Assembly (NCBI RefSeq): GCF_006968745.1
Contig: NZ_CP030118.1
Location: forward strand, 4,616,399-4,680,398
Source: Brasilonema sennae CENA114
Lineage (GTDB): Bacteria; Cyanobacteriota; Cyanobacteriia; Cyanobacteriales; Nostocaceae
Length of the DNA stretch: 64,000 bases
Reading direction: 5' to 3'
The notes beneath the pieces were generated by a model that was given only the letters and a program-made list of their open reading frames with translations, ran no database searches and had not been told where the DNA came from. The number at the start of each line of letters is the position of its first letter. The first letter of the stretch is position 1. The position numbers were made by a program, and so were the translations under genes. Positions 9,580 to 17,749 of the stretch are shown here, piece after piece.

Positions 9580-9720
9580 ACTATTAGACAAGATTGCAAA
9601 AGTAACAATTGCCACTCCTGTAGGGAAAGGAGAAAGGTTAAAGGGGAAAGGTTTTTTCTTATTCTTTTCTCCCTTACCCTTTTCCCTACAACTGCCACGA
9701 AGTCTATTGTTTACTGATTT

Positions 9721-9811
9721 AGGACTTACGCACGAGTTACTAATGAACTTGACTTTGAGATTGCTTCCTTACGTCGCAATGACCCAAGTACGTTATTTTT
9801 GCGTAAGTCCT
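9721..9811. repeat. MITE, AGGACTTACGCA family, copy A
   Basis: Terminal inverted repeat AGGACTTACGCA at 9721 and TGCGTAAGTCCT ending at 9811, total 91 bp. Related copies lie at 38391-38490 and 54035-54126. No coding content. Confidence 0.8.
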
Positions 9812-9826
9812 GTGATTGTTGAAAAT

Positions 9827-10097
9827 TATAGCGGTTTTCAATTGCGTCCAATACAGTAGAAACCATACTGTACGGTGAGACCAGTGCTGCAGGAGGGGAG
9901 CCACTGCGTTGGAGAGCCAGTACTGCAGGAGGGTCTCCCTCCGTAGGTATCTGGCGTCCGGGTTTCCCGGCTTGTAGACGCCCGGAGGGCGGCTTCCCGC
10001 AGGGTAGCATGTGGCGTTCTCCCGACAGAGGCATCTGGCGAATCCGGAGGGATCTCTACACACCGTTGTATATTTGATTGAAACGAGAATCGCTATA
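9827..10097. repeat. composite MITE, TATAGCGGTTCTCA family, second copy
   Basis: Starts TATAGCGGTTTTCA and ends with CGAGAATCGCTATA, an imperfect inverted pair matching the ends of the element at 6330-6968. The interior carries the same GC-rich modules (GAGACCAGTGCTGCAGGAG, GGCATCTGGCGAA). Its right end is only 10 bp before the cas6 start codon. Confidence 0.75.
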
Positions 10098-10107
10098 AAA
10101 ATTGATA

Positions 10108-11220
10108 ATGGCTCGCAAATTAGAAAACAAAACAATTGACTACAAATCTAACTTAAACTGGTCATCAGAAACGGAACTCGTCGGGCTAGTATTTGAGTTC
10201 GTCACGCTAGCAGATGTTTCTATTTACCCTCAGTATACTATTGGACTGCATGCTTGGTTTCTTGACCAAGTGCGTTCTTATGATCCAGAACTTTCTGCGT
10301 ACCTCCATGATGGTGAGTCAGAAAAACCCTTTACAATTTCTGCATTAGATGGAGAATTAGTCAGCAGTGGTAGGCAAGTGCAACTGTGCGCCAACAACTC
10401 TTACTACTGGTATGTCACAGTATTGTCGAGTCGAGTCTCACAATGGATGGAAAAGTGGGTGCAAAATTTACCAAAAGAACTTAACTTGCGCAATGCATCC
10501 TTGCAGATTCGCTCTTGCAATATTGCTCATGATCCCACAACTTATGCTCAACTGCTAAACTCTGAACATGGAGAAACTGTTACCTTAAAATTTCTCAGCC
10601 CAACCAGTTTCCGTCGCAAAGGTCATCATTTTCCCTTACCAATGCCAACGAATGTTTTTCACAGTTATTTGCGTCGTTGGAATGACTTTTCTGGAATGTC
10701 TGTTGATCAGGAGGCGTTTCTGGCTTGGGTGGATGATAACGTCTTGATTATCCGTCACCAACTCACATCTATGAAAGTCCTAGCAGGTAAGAAAGGTGCG
10801 GTAACGGGATTTACAGGAACTATAGAATTTGGTTTGACTAAAGAAGCTTCCAAACAACCAGACTTTTGCAAGCTATTTTATGCTTTGGGAAAGTTAGCAC
10901 CTTACTGTGGTACTGGTCATAAAACAACGTTTGGATTAGGTCAAACACGGTTGGGTTGGTCATCGCAAGCAGCACCAGAAGTACCTGATGTGCAAAGCTT
11001 GCTAGCAAAACGTATTGAGGAACTGACAGACATTTTTAAGGCACAGCGTAAGCGGACTGGAGGCGATCGCGCAGAAGAGATAGCATCAAAATGGGCAACA
11101 ATCCTGGCGCGGCGGGAGATGGGGGAGTCATTGCAGCTGGTGGCGCAAGATTTGGAAATGCCTTATGAGACGGTGAAGACTTATGTAAAATTGGCGCGTC
11201 GTGCTTTAAAACCAGGGTAG
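10108..11220 (+). CDS. cas6: CRISPR-associated endoribonuclease Cas6
   Basis: A 370-residue RAMP-fold protein that cuts pre-crRNA within repeats. Cas6-like features are the bulk of the length with RAMP-type beta segments and the C-terminal glycine-rich loop CGTGHKTTFGLGQTRLGW (about residues 268-285). After the loop an extra helical tail of about 75 residues contains a helix-turn-helix-like segment (VAQDLEMPYETVKTYVKLA), as in other large cyanobacterial Cas6 proteins. ATG 10108 is preferred over TTG 10102. No clear ribosome binding site is present because a MITE ends just upstream. It converges with the CARF gene, overlapping it by 15 bp at the 3' ends. Confidence 0.85.
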   Translation: MARKLENKTIDYKSNLNWSSETELVGLVFEFVTLADVSIYPQYTIGLHAWFLDQVRSYDPELSAYLHDGESEKPFTISALDGELVSSGRQVQLCANNSYYWYVTVLSSRVSQWMEKWVQNLPKELNLRNASLQIRSCNIAHDPTTYAQLLNSEHGETVTLKFLSPTSFRRKGHHFPLPMPTNVFHSYLRRWNDFSGMSVDQEAFLAWVDDNVLIIRHQLTSMKVLAGKKGAVTGFTGTIEFGLTKEASKQPDFCKLFYALGKLAPYCGTGHKTTFGLGQTRLGWSSQAAPEVPDVQSLLAKRIEELTDIFKAQRKRTGGDRAEEIASKWATILARREMGESLQLVAQDLEMPYETVKTYVKLARRALKPG

Positions 11221-11733
11221 TTTAGTATGATTTCTAAAACTGGTGTCCACCAGTCGCGTCGCTTCTCCTCGTTCCACCTTCACCAAGTTTTCCCTTGAAG
11301 TGGCGATAGTAAGATACAGAGAAATCCCGTTATCAACCGCCGCCAGTACTAAAGCAGCTGATAGGGTTTTTGTCCCGCCTGTGTAGTCAGCAAGAATTTC
11401 ATCATCAGGGGCTTGTTGTTGGAGATGACGAATGCACTGGTGGATTTTGAGGTAGCATTCTGATAAATCGTCGGGGTTTTGGATGAGAATTAAATCTCGT
11501 TCTGGTTGAAAGCGATCGCCTAACCCCACCTGTGCTGGAATATTTGGTAATCTGTCAATAACTTCGCTTCCGCGTCGGACTTCGCAAGGTGTTCCTTCGC
11601 CAATGACTTGGGACTTGCTTCCTTTGTCGCCATCCGAGGCGATGAAGATGATGCGTTCGGGTTGGAGAGTGTGAATTGCGGTGACGATGGGTTGGAAGGA
11701 ACCCCCGACGGTGACGAGGAGAAGTTTGGGCAT
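11206..11733 (-). CDS. TIGR02710-like CARF-domain CRISPR protein, truncated to the CARF domain
   Basis: A 175-residue protein beginning MPKLLLVTVGGSFQPIVTAI, a CARF Rossmann-like start. It contains the characteristic DYTGGTKTLSAALVLAAVDNG (about 115-135) and IFIASDGD. CARF domains bind cyclic oligoadenylates made by Cas10. Members of the TIGR02710 group are usually about twice as long, with a helical C-terminal part. Here the protein ends at LPWF just after TRLVDTS, and the last 15 bp overlap the cas6 3' end. It could be a decayed effector, or a CARF-only protein that binds or degrades the second messenger. A 137-bp gap separates it from the rest of the operon. Confidence 0.72.
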   Translation of the reverse strand: MPKLLLVTVGGSFQPIVTAIHTLQPERIIFIASDGDKGSKSQVIGEGTPCEVRRGSEVIDRLPNIPAQVGLGDRFQPERDLILIQNPDDLSECYLKIHQCIRHLQQQAPDDEILADYTGGTKTLSAALVLAAVDNGISLYLTIATSRENLVKVERGEATRLVDTSFRNHTKLPWF

Positions 11734-11870
11734 GGTGAATGAGTTTGGTGAAGTTTTTATGTAAGTTTTAGTTGGGTATATTGAGGAAACAGCATTTCTA
11801 AGTTTTTAATTAAATGGTTCATTTACCTGAAAATAGCTGTAAAATAAACTAAATAATAGAAAGCTCTTCA

Positions 11871-12515
11871 TCAATCAACACACTTCACACTTTTAATACT
11901 CCCATCTTCTTTGAGAGACACAATTTTCACCTTCACCGTCTGTCCTTCCTTAAGAACACTAGCTTTCTTCGGTTCCTTCTCAGTTAATTTAATTGTCCCC
12001 AAAATCTCATAAGTGACCTTGTTACCATTGATTTTGGTAACTTTTGCCTCTAATATTTGGTCAACTTGAAAGTCTTGGGATTGAACGACTTTGGCAATTT
12101 CTACTTGACGGGATGACTCTACAGGAGATGCAGTAAAAATAGGAATTTCTCCAATGGGAACACCAGCATCTTTGTAGTAACGCATGAGGCGAGATACCCA
12201 GCCTAAAATTTGCAGAATGGTGTAAGCATTTCCAACACTTTTGAGAGAATCACTACAAGCTTTCTCGATACTGCGGTAATAATTTGAAGTTTTGCCACTG
12301 TGTCCAATGACTCTACCATTACTCACCAAGGTTTTTAAATACTTGAAAAACCGAGAAGTTGCATCTGGTTTGTCAACAATAGTGCGCAGATAGGCAACTG
12401 CTTTCCCCAATTCGTTAATGTCTGTATCTTCTTTTACTAGGGTTTGAGCGATCGCATGAGCAATATCCCACTCTGCATCCGTCAATGATTCCAAGGAAGA
12501 TTCAAGCATAGTCAT
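11871..12515 (-). CDS. unrecognised protein of the Type III locus, possible C-terminal OB/S1-like domain
   Basis: A 214-residue protein in the CRISPR operon; its ATG lies just past the end of the upstream cas7 gene. The N-terminal 140 residues are predicted helical (for example TDAEWDIAHAIAQTLVKEDTDINELGKAV split across helices). The C-terminal 65 residues read as alternating beta strands with KVTKINGNKVTYEI, GTIKL and GQTVKVKIVSLKEDGSI, resembling an OB or S1-like RNA-binding fold. No catalytic motif is evident. Helical plus OB architecture and operon position suggest a nucleic-acid-binding accessory of the effector complex. ATG 12509 is an alternative start. Confidence 0.6.
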   Translation of the reverse strand: MTMLESSLESLTDAEWDIAHAIAQTLVKEDTDINELGKAVAYLRTIVDKPDATSRFFKYLKTLVSNGRVIGHSGKTSNYYRSIEKACSDSLKSVGNAYTILQILGWVSRLMRYYKDAGVPIGEIPIFTASPVESSRQVEIAKVVQSQDFQVDQILEAKVTKINGNKVTYEILGTIKLTEKEPKKASVLKEGQTVKVKIVSLKEDGSIKSVKCVD

Positions 12516-12517
12516 AA

Positions 12518-13573
12518 TTAGTACATTCCAGATGGCGGTTCGCGGTCGGTTGGATAGCGCAGTACGGCTGCGAGTTCCTCTAGTTGGGGTTTCTGAATCA
12601 AACGCGAGTGGGCTGTTTGAATCTTTTCTTGTATAAATTGTTTTAATTTATCTCCTGTCATCTCGTCAGAATCATTGAGGTTATAAGACGAGTAACGCTG
12701 TTTCAGGTTTTGTGCTTGTAAGATTTTTTCCACAGCAACTGTCATCGTTCCCATACCGATGGGTTTCCCGCCTCCCACCTTTAAGGCGATAGGATTTTTG
12801 GAGTCTTGTCCTAAGACAATTAACAAAGTTCCTAATTCTTCTGCTAGTAAATTCTTGAAGTGCAATTCAGTTTTGAAAGTATACTCTCTTGCGGCTTGTT
12901 GTACAGGAATGCCAGCATTTTGTCCTTTATCAATTGCTTTGATAGTATGATAGTAAAACTTCCGACCTGCAACCCTACCTTGAATAAAGTACGCGCTGCT
13001 TTCATCTGGACGAGGACGATACAAGGAAGGCATAAATCCAGTGGAAAAGCCCATGCTTTCACACTTCGCATCGTTGAAATCCAGCAAGCCCTGCCAATCT
13101 AACGCACCAAATACCCGACTGGCTGGGCAAAGTTGTTCTTTGTTGCGACAAGGTAGGCGTTCGGTAGGTATTTGATTTCTATACTTGGGAGTAACAACCG
13201 CTAGAGTACTGTTAGTAATCGCTTCATAAACAGATCGGATGCAACCTTTGAGGGAACTGCCACCAATTGTAAGCTTTTGGTCAACACCTTGTATCATTGT
13301 TTTGATGAGGGGAATACGACTGCCAATGTCGCTACCCATGACAACGACTCCTGTGGAGACGTGGAGAGATGTCTGGACTTTTAGGGTAAGATGTAGGGTA
13401 CCGTGGAGGCAATCGCTCAAATATTTGTGATGTCCAACGGGACGCTGTAGATTTGGACGTTCTTTAGGAAAAGAGACGAATTCATAAGGTTTAGGTGCAA
13501 GTTCAGGGTTTGATGAAGCTGCACGGTTAGGTTTGTTTGGTTGTTGAGGTGGTTGTGGACGATTTCCAGTCAT
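12518..13573 (-). CDS. Cas7-family RAMP protein (Csm3/Cmr4-like) of the Type III complex
   Basis: A 351-residue RAMP protein. After a proline-rich N-terminal tail (about 1-45) it shows the Cas7 pattern: KVQTSLHVSTG, an acidic candidate cleavage residue at D82 (MGSDIGSRIPLIK), the motif IGGSSLKGCIRSVYEAI (about 103-119), cysteines in PCRNKEQLCPASRVFGALD, and a late glycine loop VGGGKPIGMGTMTV. It should form a backbone subunit binding crRNA and possibly cutting target RNA. Its ATG overlaps the stop of the upstream 176-codon gene. The N-terminal tail and the replacement of IPGSS by IGGSS make it the most divergent of the four Cas7-like subunits here. Confidence 0.82.
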   Translation of the reverse strand: MTGNRPQPPQQPNKPNRAASSNPELAPKPYEFVSFPKERPNLQRPVGHHKYLSDCLHGTLHLTLKVQTSLHVSTGVVVMGSDIGSRIPLIKTMIQGVDQKLTIGGSSLKGCIRSVYEAITNSTLAVVTPKYRNQIPTERLPCRNKEQLCPASRVFGALDWQGLLDFNDAKCESMGFSTGFMPSLYRPRPDESSAYFIQGRVAGRKFYYHTIKAIDKGQNAGIPVQQAAREYTFKTELHFKNLLAEELGTLLIVLGQDSKNPIALKVGGGKPIGMGTMTVAVEKILQAQNLKQRYSSYNLNDSDEMTGDKLKQFIQEKIQTAHSRLIQKPQLEELAAVLRYPTDREPPSGMY

Positions 13574-14100
13574 GGTTGCGTAACCTCCACAGTCAAAGCG
13601 ATAAATTGTACAGTTGAGGTTTGATTATCAATAAAATAACGTTGAGCTAATTTTGGCTGATTGTTTTTTTCTTCTTGTCGAATATCCAAACTCTTAGGGA
13701 AAATTAGCTTTTTGGGGAAACGAGTTTCATCTGGACGATACCCATAAGCGGGATATCCATAAGGAGGATTATTGGGTTCTATCCGCCAAGGTTCTTTTTT
13801 TTCTTTGTTAATTGTTTCTTTGACTGGGATAAACTCATCATGATTGTCAGCAATTGTGAGCAGCAACACTTCATAAGTATTTTGTCGCTTGTGCTTCCAC
13901 CGCAGTTCACACTCATGATTAAACATTTGTCCCTCAATCATGGGAAAGTTTTTCTCTACAGGTGGTTGTTCTACAATTCCACTGACTTCATGAGTCCAAC
14001 GTAAGAAATAATAACTAGGTTCACTTATGAATTTTGGGATTAACTCTAGTAATTGAGCTACTGAGAAAAGTTCTTTCTTATAACCAACAAAAGGTTTCAT
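13570..14100 (-). CDS. Csx19-like Type III-D accessory protein (tentative)
   Basis: A 176-residue protein tightly embedded in the operon: its ATG overlaps the stop of the upstream cas7 and its stop overlaps the next cas7 start. It contains SYYFLRWTHEV near residue 30 and AQRYFIDNQTSTVQFIALTVEV near the C-terminus, mostly beta-strand pattern, with a Tyr/Pro-rich loop NPPYGYPAYGYRPDE. Position and size fit Csx19, the small III-D-specific protein of unknown fold, but no decisive motif can be read. A RAMP-derived small subunit is an alternative. Confidence 0.45.
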   Translation of the reverse strand: MKPFVGYKKELFSVAQLLELIPKFISEPSYYFLRWTHEVSGIVEQPPVEKNFPMIEGQMFNHECELRWKHKRQNTYEVLLLTIADNHDEFIPVKETINKEKKEPWRIEPNNPPYGYPAYGYRPDETRFPKKLIFPKSLDIRQEEKNNQPKLAQRYFIDNQTSTVQFIALTVEVTQP

Positions 14101-15047
14101 TTAGCGCCCACCAGTAAATGACTCCAAGATTTGACAGAACGCTCAAACAAATCTTTGACTGTACCTTCTCGCCAGGTGAGTTGTACTCCAAAACCCAAAT
14201 CCATTTCTTGGGCTGCAACTGGAGTATCTTGATGATCTTGTGTGGGGAAGCCATATAATTGTGCTTCTTGAAGTTCTAAAAACTCTCCAGCACCTAAGAG
14301 GAAAGTCTTAGACCATTTTTTCTCACTACCCAAAGCACAAATTTGTTGTTTATCTTCCGATAAAATACATCCAGGATATTGGACAACAGCTTTATTTAAC
14401 TTCACCTGTACTGTACCCAAACCACGAGATTTAGCAAAACCTAAGCCAAACCAACCATCATCTAAATCTCGCAAGACTAAACCAATTAAACCTAACTGCG
14501 CAAGAGTGAAGTTTTTTAAATGAATTTTGGTATGGAATTCCCCAGCAGTGCAAACTTGATAATTGAATGGACCGACTGCGACAGAACCAAATACTCGGTC
14601 AATTGCAACTCCATTGCGTTCTTCAATTTTTAGTGGTTGAGATTTATCAGGATAAGCATCTTCTATTCTGACTCGGCTGGCGATGGAAGTGTTACCAAAC
14701 ATTTTGTCTGTAAAAGAAGAGAGTTTGTAAATATCGCTAGGTGATTTATTTTGCAGATAATCATATTTATCATTTAATGGGTCATTAGCCCAAAGCAAAT
14801 TCCAGTTATTAGAATCGCGCTTGTCTTTACCTACCGTTCTAACAATACGTTCTGCATGAGCGCGAATTGCTCCTTTTAAACTGCTTCCTGGCAAATATAT
14901 AGAACGTCCTCCAGCATGATAGGTTTCTACAAATTCCATATCCGGCTTAGTTGGATCTGCACCTTCTTTACCAGATTTGATCAGAATTGGACCATCAGGA
15001 ATTAAGGTTACATTAATTGTGCAGTGGTTAACAAATCTTTTATGCAT
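14097..15047 (-). CDS. Cas7-family RAMP protein (Csm3-like) of the Type III complex
   Basis: A 316-residue Cas7-type subunit. Visible features are an early strand (INVTLIPDGPILIKSG), an acidic segment with D36 before the family motif IYLPGSSLKGAIRAHAERI (about 50-68), a middle segment with MFGNTSIASRVRIEDAYP and the phrase NGVAIDRVFGSVAVG, and a glycine loop FAKSRGLGTVQV near residue 215. Cas7 subunits bind crRNA in repeated six-nucleotide steps and cut the RNA target through a loop aspartate. It lies 25 bp after the PD-(D/E)XK-like gene and overlaps the following gene by ATGA. Confidence 0.86.
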   Translation of the reverse strand: MHKRFVNHCTINVTLIPDGPILIKSGKEGADPTKPDMEFVETYHAGGRSIYLPGSSLKGAIRAHAERIVRTVGKDKRDSNNWNLLWANDPLNDKYDYLQNKSPSDIYKLSSFTDKMFGNTSIASRVRIEDAYPDKSQPLKIEERNGVAIDRVFGSVAVGPFNYQVCTAGEFHTKIHLKNFTLAQLGLIGLVLRDLDDGWFGLGFAKSRGLGTVQVKLNKAVVQYPGCILSEDKQQICALGSEKKWSKTFLLGAGEFLELQEAQLYGFPTQDHQDTPVAAQEMDLGFGVQLTWREGTVKDLFERSVKSWSHLLVGAK

Positions 15048-15072
15048 GACTATAGTTTGTTGTGAAAAAGCA

Positions 15073-15693
15073 TTAAGCAGCTATGAGAGTGTTGAGTTGT
15101 AATTCGCATTGTTGAAATACGTAATTAACAACAGCAAAGAGTTTATCGAGTTCCTGAATTGTGTAATACGTGATATTTCTCGTAAAAACTTCTGCTTCTA
15201 GCTTCCCGAATTGCCAACGATCACCATTAGAAACAATACCAAAGATAATTATTTTCAATTCGTCATTAAGTCTTTGGGCAGCAATCATTTCTGCTAGACA
15301 TTGCGCCCAACCAGCTTCAAAGTTGTCTTGTTTGGCTTCGACTAAGATGAAGTATGGTTTGTCAAAAACAACTTTTCCTAAAGGAGAACGTTTAGCTAAA
15401 ATATACTCAGGAAATCCTGATAGCTTTTCGTCATAGTTGAGTGAGTGATGACTCCATAAAATAAACTTACTGCGGTAGCACTTCCAAACTTCTTTGAGGA
15501 CTGGATAAATGAGATTTTCACAAATAGCAAACTCTGAATTATCAACGACACCATCCCGCATCATGGTTTCTAAGTCTTCTCGGAAGTAGTCTGGGATATT
15601 AAATTCTACTTCGCCTACGAAATTAGCTTCGGTGTAGATAACTTGAAATGCTTTGAGAACTTCACCAATAATTTTGTAGCTACTAAAAGACAT
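15073..15693 (-). CDS. PD-(D/E)XK-nuclease-like protein inside the CRISPR operon
   Basis: A 206-residue soluble protein with a pattern matching the PD-(D/E)XK core: E59 in a helix (CENLIYPVLKEVW), P95-E96 in a strand (GFPEYILAK), E119-A-K121 on the next strand (YFILVEAKQDN), and Q131 in the following helix (GWAQCLAEMIAAQ). Such proteins are metal-dependent nucleases. This subfamily appears in many cyanobacterial genomes outside CRISPR loci. Here it starts 2 bp after one cas7 gene and ends 25 bp before another, so it is co-transcribed with the interference complex. The nuclease call is structural inference. No CARF domain is present to link it directly to cyclic oligoadenylate. Confidence 0.6.
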   Translation of the reverse strand: MSFSSYKIIGEVLKAFQVIYTEANFVGEVEFNIPDYFREDLETMMRDGVVDNSEFAICENLIYPVLKEVWKCYRSKFILWSHHSLNYDEKLSGFPEYILAKRSPLGKVVFDKPYFILVEAKQDNFEAGWAQCLAEMIAAQRLNDELKIIIFGIVSNGDRWQFGKLEAEVFTRNITYYTIQELDKLFAVVNYVFQQCELQLNTLIAA

Positions 15694-15695
15694 AT

Positions 15696-16607
15696 TTACC
15701 TCTTCGCTTCCGTGTTATTTTTCTTCGGTACTTTAGTCTGAATATGTTCAATTAACTTTTGTACCCAATGGTCTTTAAAATCCCGTGCATCTTCATAAGC
15801 ACTCTTGTCTCCCATAACCAATTTTTTGAGATAATCTAGTAATAGCTCAGGTTGGTCTTCAGGATAGTCAAACCAAAGCATCTCGTTAATGTCCAGTTTA
15901 ACAACGCCTAATCCGCGCGATCGCCCACCACCCAAAGGTACCTGTTCTGTTTCAAACTGGTGCAAACCAATCATCAACAATCCCAGTTCCCATTCTTCAG
16001 CATTCTCCACCACAGCCTGAAACTCAAACTGTGTTCCAGCAGGAACGACTTGGAAATCGTAGAGTTTACCATCTGCGGCTGTTTCTGTATCTCTGTCTAT
16101 GGCGACACCATCTCTTTCTTGGTATTGTCCAAACCAGGTATCAGGTACTATGGTTAAATCTCGGACTTGGAATTTACTGGCGAGCCAGGGAGAACCAAAA
16201 AGGTGAGAAGCTAAATCTGTATTTTCTACTATATATTTATGTAGCTGTTCTTCTTTTTCTCCTGGTTTGAAGTTTTTAATAGTTTCTTTGAAGTCAGATA
16301 TCTCTTTAGATGTAATCGACCATTCATCCTCGTTTGCGGGATTTGCAACCAGTTTGCGGTTATTTCCGACGATACCACGGAGGAAACTTTCTACGCGCGA
16401 TCGCATTGCACCCTTAAAGCTAGAACCTGGTATTAATGGTCTACCTAAAGCGTCTTTAATGACAGGTAAATCAGAACCAATTGGTTCGGTGGAACGTCCT
16501 GCACTAATACGTAATGCTGTTATTGTGGTTAGTTTGCCTGTGATTTCCAGGCGGTTTTTAAAAATGTCGAACATAAGATAATTATGGGTTGTTGTTGACA
16601 TAATCAT
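15696..16607 (-). CDS. Cas7-family RAMP protein (Csm3-like) of the Type III complex
   Basis: A 303-residue Csm3-like subunit. The N-terminal motif GSDLPVIKDALGRPLIPGSSFKGAMR (given in two parts: GSDLPVIKDALG then RPLIPGSSFKGAMR, about 45-69) places an aspartate at D46, the position of the RNA-cleaving residue in Csm3. ASHLFGSPWLASKFQVRD and RDGVAIDRDTETA follow, and the glycine loop PLGGGRSRGLGVVKL is near residue 235. ATG 16607 lies 3 bases after GGAG, and the in-frame ATG at 16601 has better spacing; either way the gene overlaps the end of the CARF-RelE gene. This copy best matches catalytic Csm3. Confidence 0.88.
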   Translation of the reverse strand: MIMSTTTHNYLMFDIFKNRLEITGKLTTITALRISAGRSTEPIGSDLPVIKDALGRPLIPGSSFKGAMRSRVESFLRGIVGNNRKLVANPANEDEWSITSKEISDFKETIKNFKPGEKEEQLHKYIVENTDLASHLFGSPWLASKFQVRDLTIVPDTWFGQYQERDGVAIDRDTETAADGKLYDFQVVPAGTQFEFQAVVENAEEWELGLLMIGLHQFETEQVPLGGGRSRGLGVVKLDINEMLWFDYPEDQPELLLDYLKKLVMGDKSAYEDARDFKDHWVQKLIEHIQTKVPKKNNTEAKR

Positions 16608-17727
16608 GTTCTCCGTAATGTCGAAGGTAAAGAGTATTATTTTTCGCGATACAACTTACACGTCGGTCTTTTGGCAAGTCAAAATGGTCAATTTGTTTAT
16701 GCTTACCTTCATATCTACGTAACCTAATAATTCCATCTTGTCTTAATGCACTAACACCGTCTATCTTTTTAGTAAGTAAACATGAACAACGAGCAAGAGT
16801 TTCCTGTAATTTTATTTTTTCTTCTGCTCTTTTATTTTTATCGTTTTTGTAATCCTCTATAAAACTCTGCGCATACTCTATATAAGGAAAATTAAGCAAA
16901 TTTTCTTGTGAAAGAAAGTAATCTTTACACTGACTCCAAAGAAGTTTTCCCCATGTTGATAAGGTCATTTCTTGACCGTCTACTAAAACCCATTCGTTTG
17001 GAACTTTTTGCGCCTCAGACGAAGATTTAAGGATGTCGCCAACATTCATCATAGCAAGTTGAACTTTATAAGGCTCAATAATTGATTTATCAACTTGTAC
17101 AGGAAGCTTAGGAATTTTTATCACTTCATTTGAGCCTTCAAAAACATAAATTATTTCATCAGCATAAAACATTCCAATAGTATTAAAATAACCTTGTATA
17201 GCTTTGAAGCTGCCTACGAGATTAAAACAAATTTGATGCTGACTATGTTTAGATGAAACGATAATTTCTTGAAGATAAGAAAATAAACTTGCAATTCCTT
17301 CCGAAAAAGTATCACTACTGCTCAAAGAAAAGCCAACAGGGAAGTAAGTACTGGTACTATTCAATCCTTTTTGTTTTAGAAAATTCTCTAAAATTTCAGC
17401 AGCAACTCTACCCTGTGCAGTATCAGTGGTAATTAGTAGATGAGTATCTTCTTTGCCTTTTTCTATTTCTTTGTCATACAAGCCATAAATACCATTCAAT
17501 TCAGCACTAGCTTCTCTAATATCGTCAAGATCACCATTAAGTTCTTCTTCGGCTCTTTTTTTTAATGTGTCAATTATATCTTTAACATCTTCATCATACC
17601 TATCAATTTCTTCACGGGTACAATTGACTGTATCTCGTAAAGTGTCGTAGTAGTTTTTTTCAAATTCTCTATCAATTTGATTAGTCAGTAAACTTGTACC
17701 AACCGTAGAAATGACTAATCGAGGCAT
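16582..17727 (-). CDS. CARF protein with RelE-like C-terminal domain (Cami1-like candidate effector)
   Basis: A 381-residue protein. The N-terminal half is a CARF sensor: MPRLVISTVGTSLLTNQ, TTDTAQGRVAAEIL (about 100-113) and CFNLVGSFKAIQGYF (about 167-181), with a helical insertion at about 35-90. The C-terminal 75 residues look like a RelE-type toxin: a helical run rich in Lys/Arg, then beta strands DGIIRLRRYEGKHKQIDHFD and RRVSCIAKNNTLYLRHYGEH ending DYVNNNP. This resembles the closing strands and basic or His residues of RelE nucleases. By analogy with CARF-RelE proteins such as Cami1, it would cut ribosome-bound mRNA when cyclic oligoadenylate binds. The CARF assignment is firm; the RelE assignment is by pattern. 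Confidence 0.72.
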   Translation of the reverse strand: MPRLVISTVGTSLLTNQIDREFEKNYYDTLRDTVNCTREEIDRYDEDVKDIIDTLKKRAEEELNGDLDDIREASAELNGIYGLYDKEIEKGKEDTHLLITTDTAQGRVAAEILENFLKQKGLNSTSTYFPVGFSLSSSDTFSEGIASLFSYLQEIIVSSKHSQHQICFNLVGSFKAIQGYFNTIGMFYADEIIYVFEGSNEVIKIPKLPVQVDKSIIEPYKVQLAMMNVGDILKSSSEAQKVPNEWVLVDGQEMTLSTWGKLLWSQCKDYFLSQENLLNFPYIEYAQSFIEDYKNDKNKRAEEKIKLQETLARCSCLLTKKIDGVSALRQDGIIRLRRYEGKHKQIDHFDLPKDRRVSCIAKNNTLYLRHYGEHDYVNNNP

Positions 17728-17749
17728 AGAAATAATCTCCCAGAGTTAA

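Noticed and set aside
9551..9859. 102-codon frame overlapping the end of the DUF3365 gene
   Set aside because: Starts at a TTG without ribosome binding site and runs through a MITE; no domain continues the HAMP protein in that frame.
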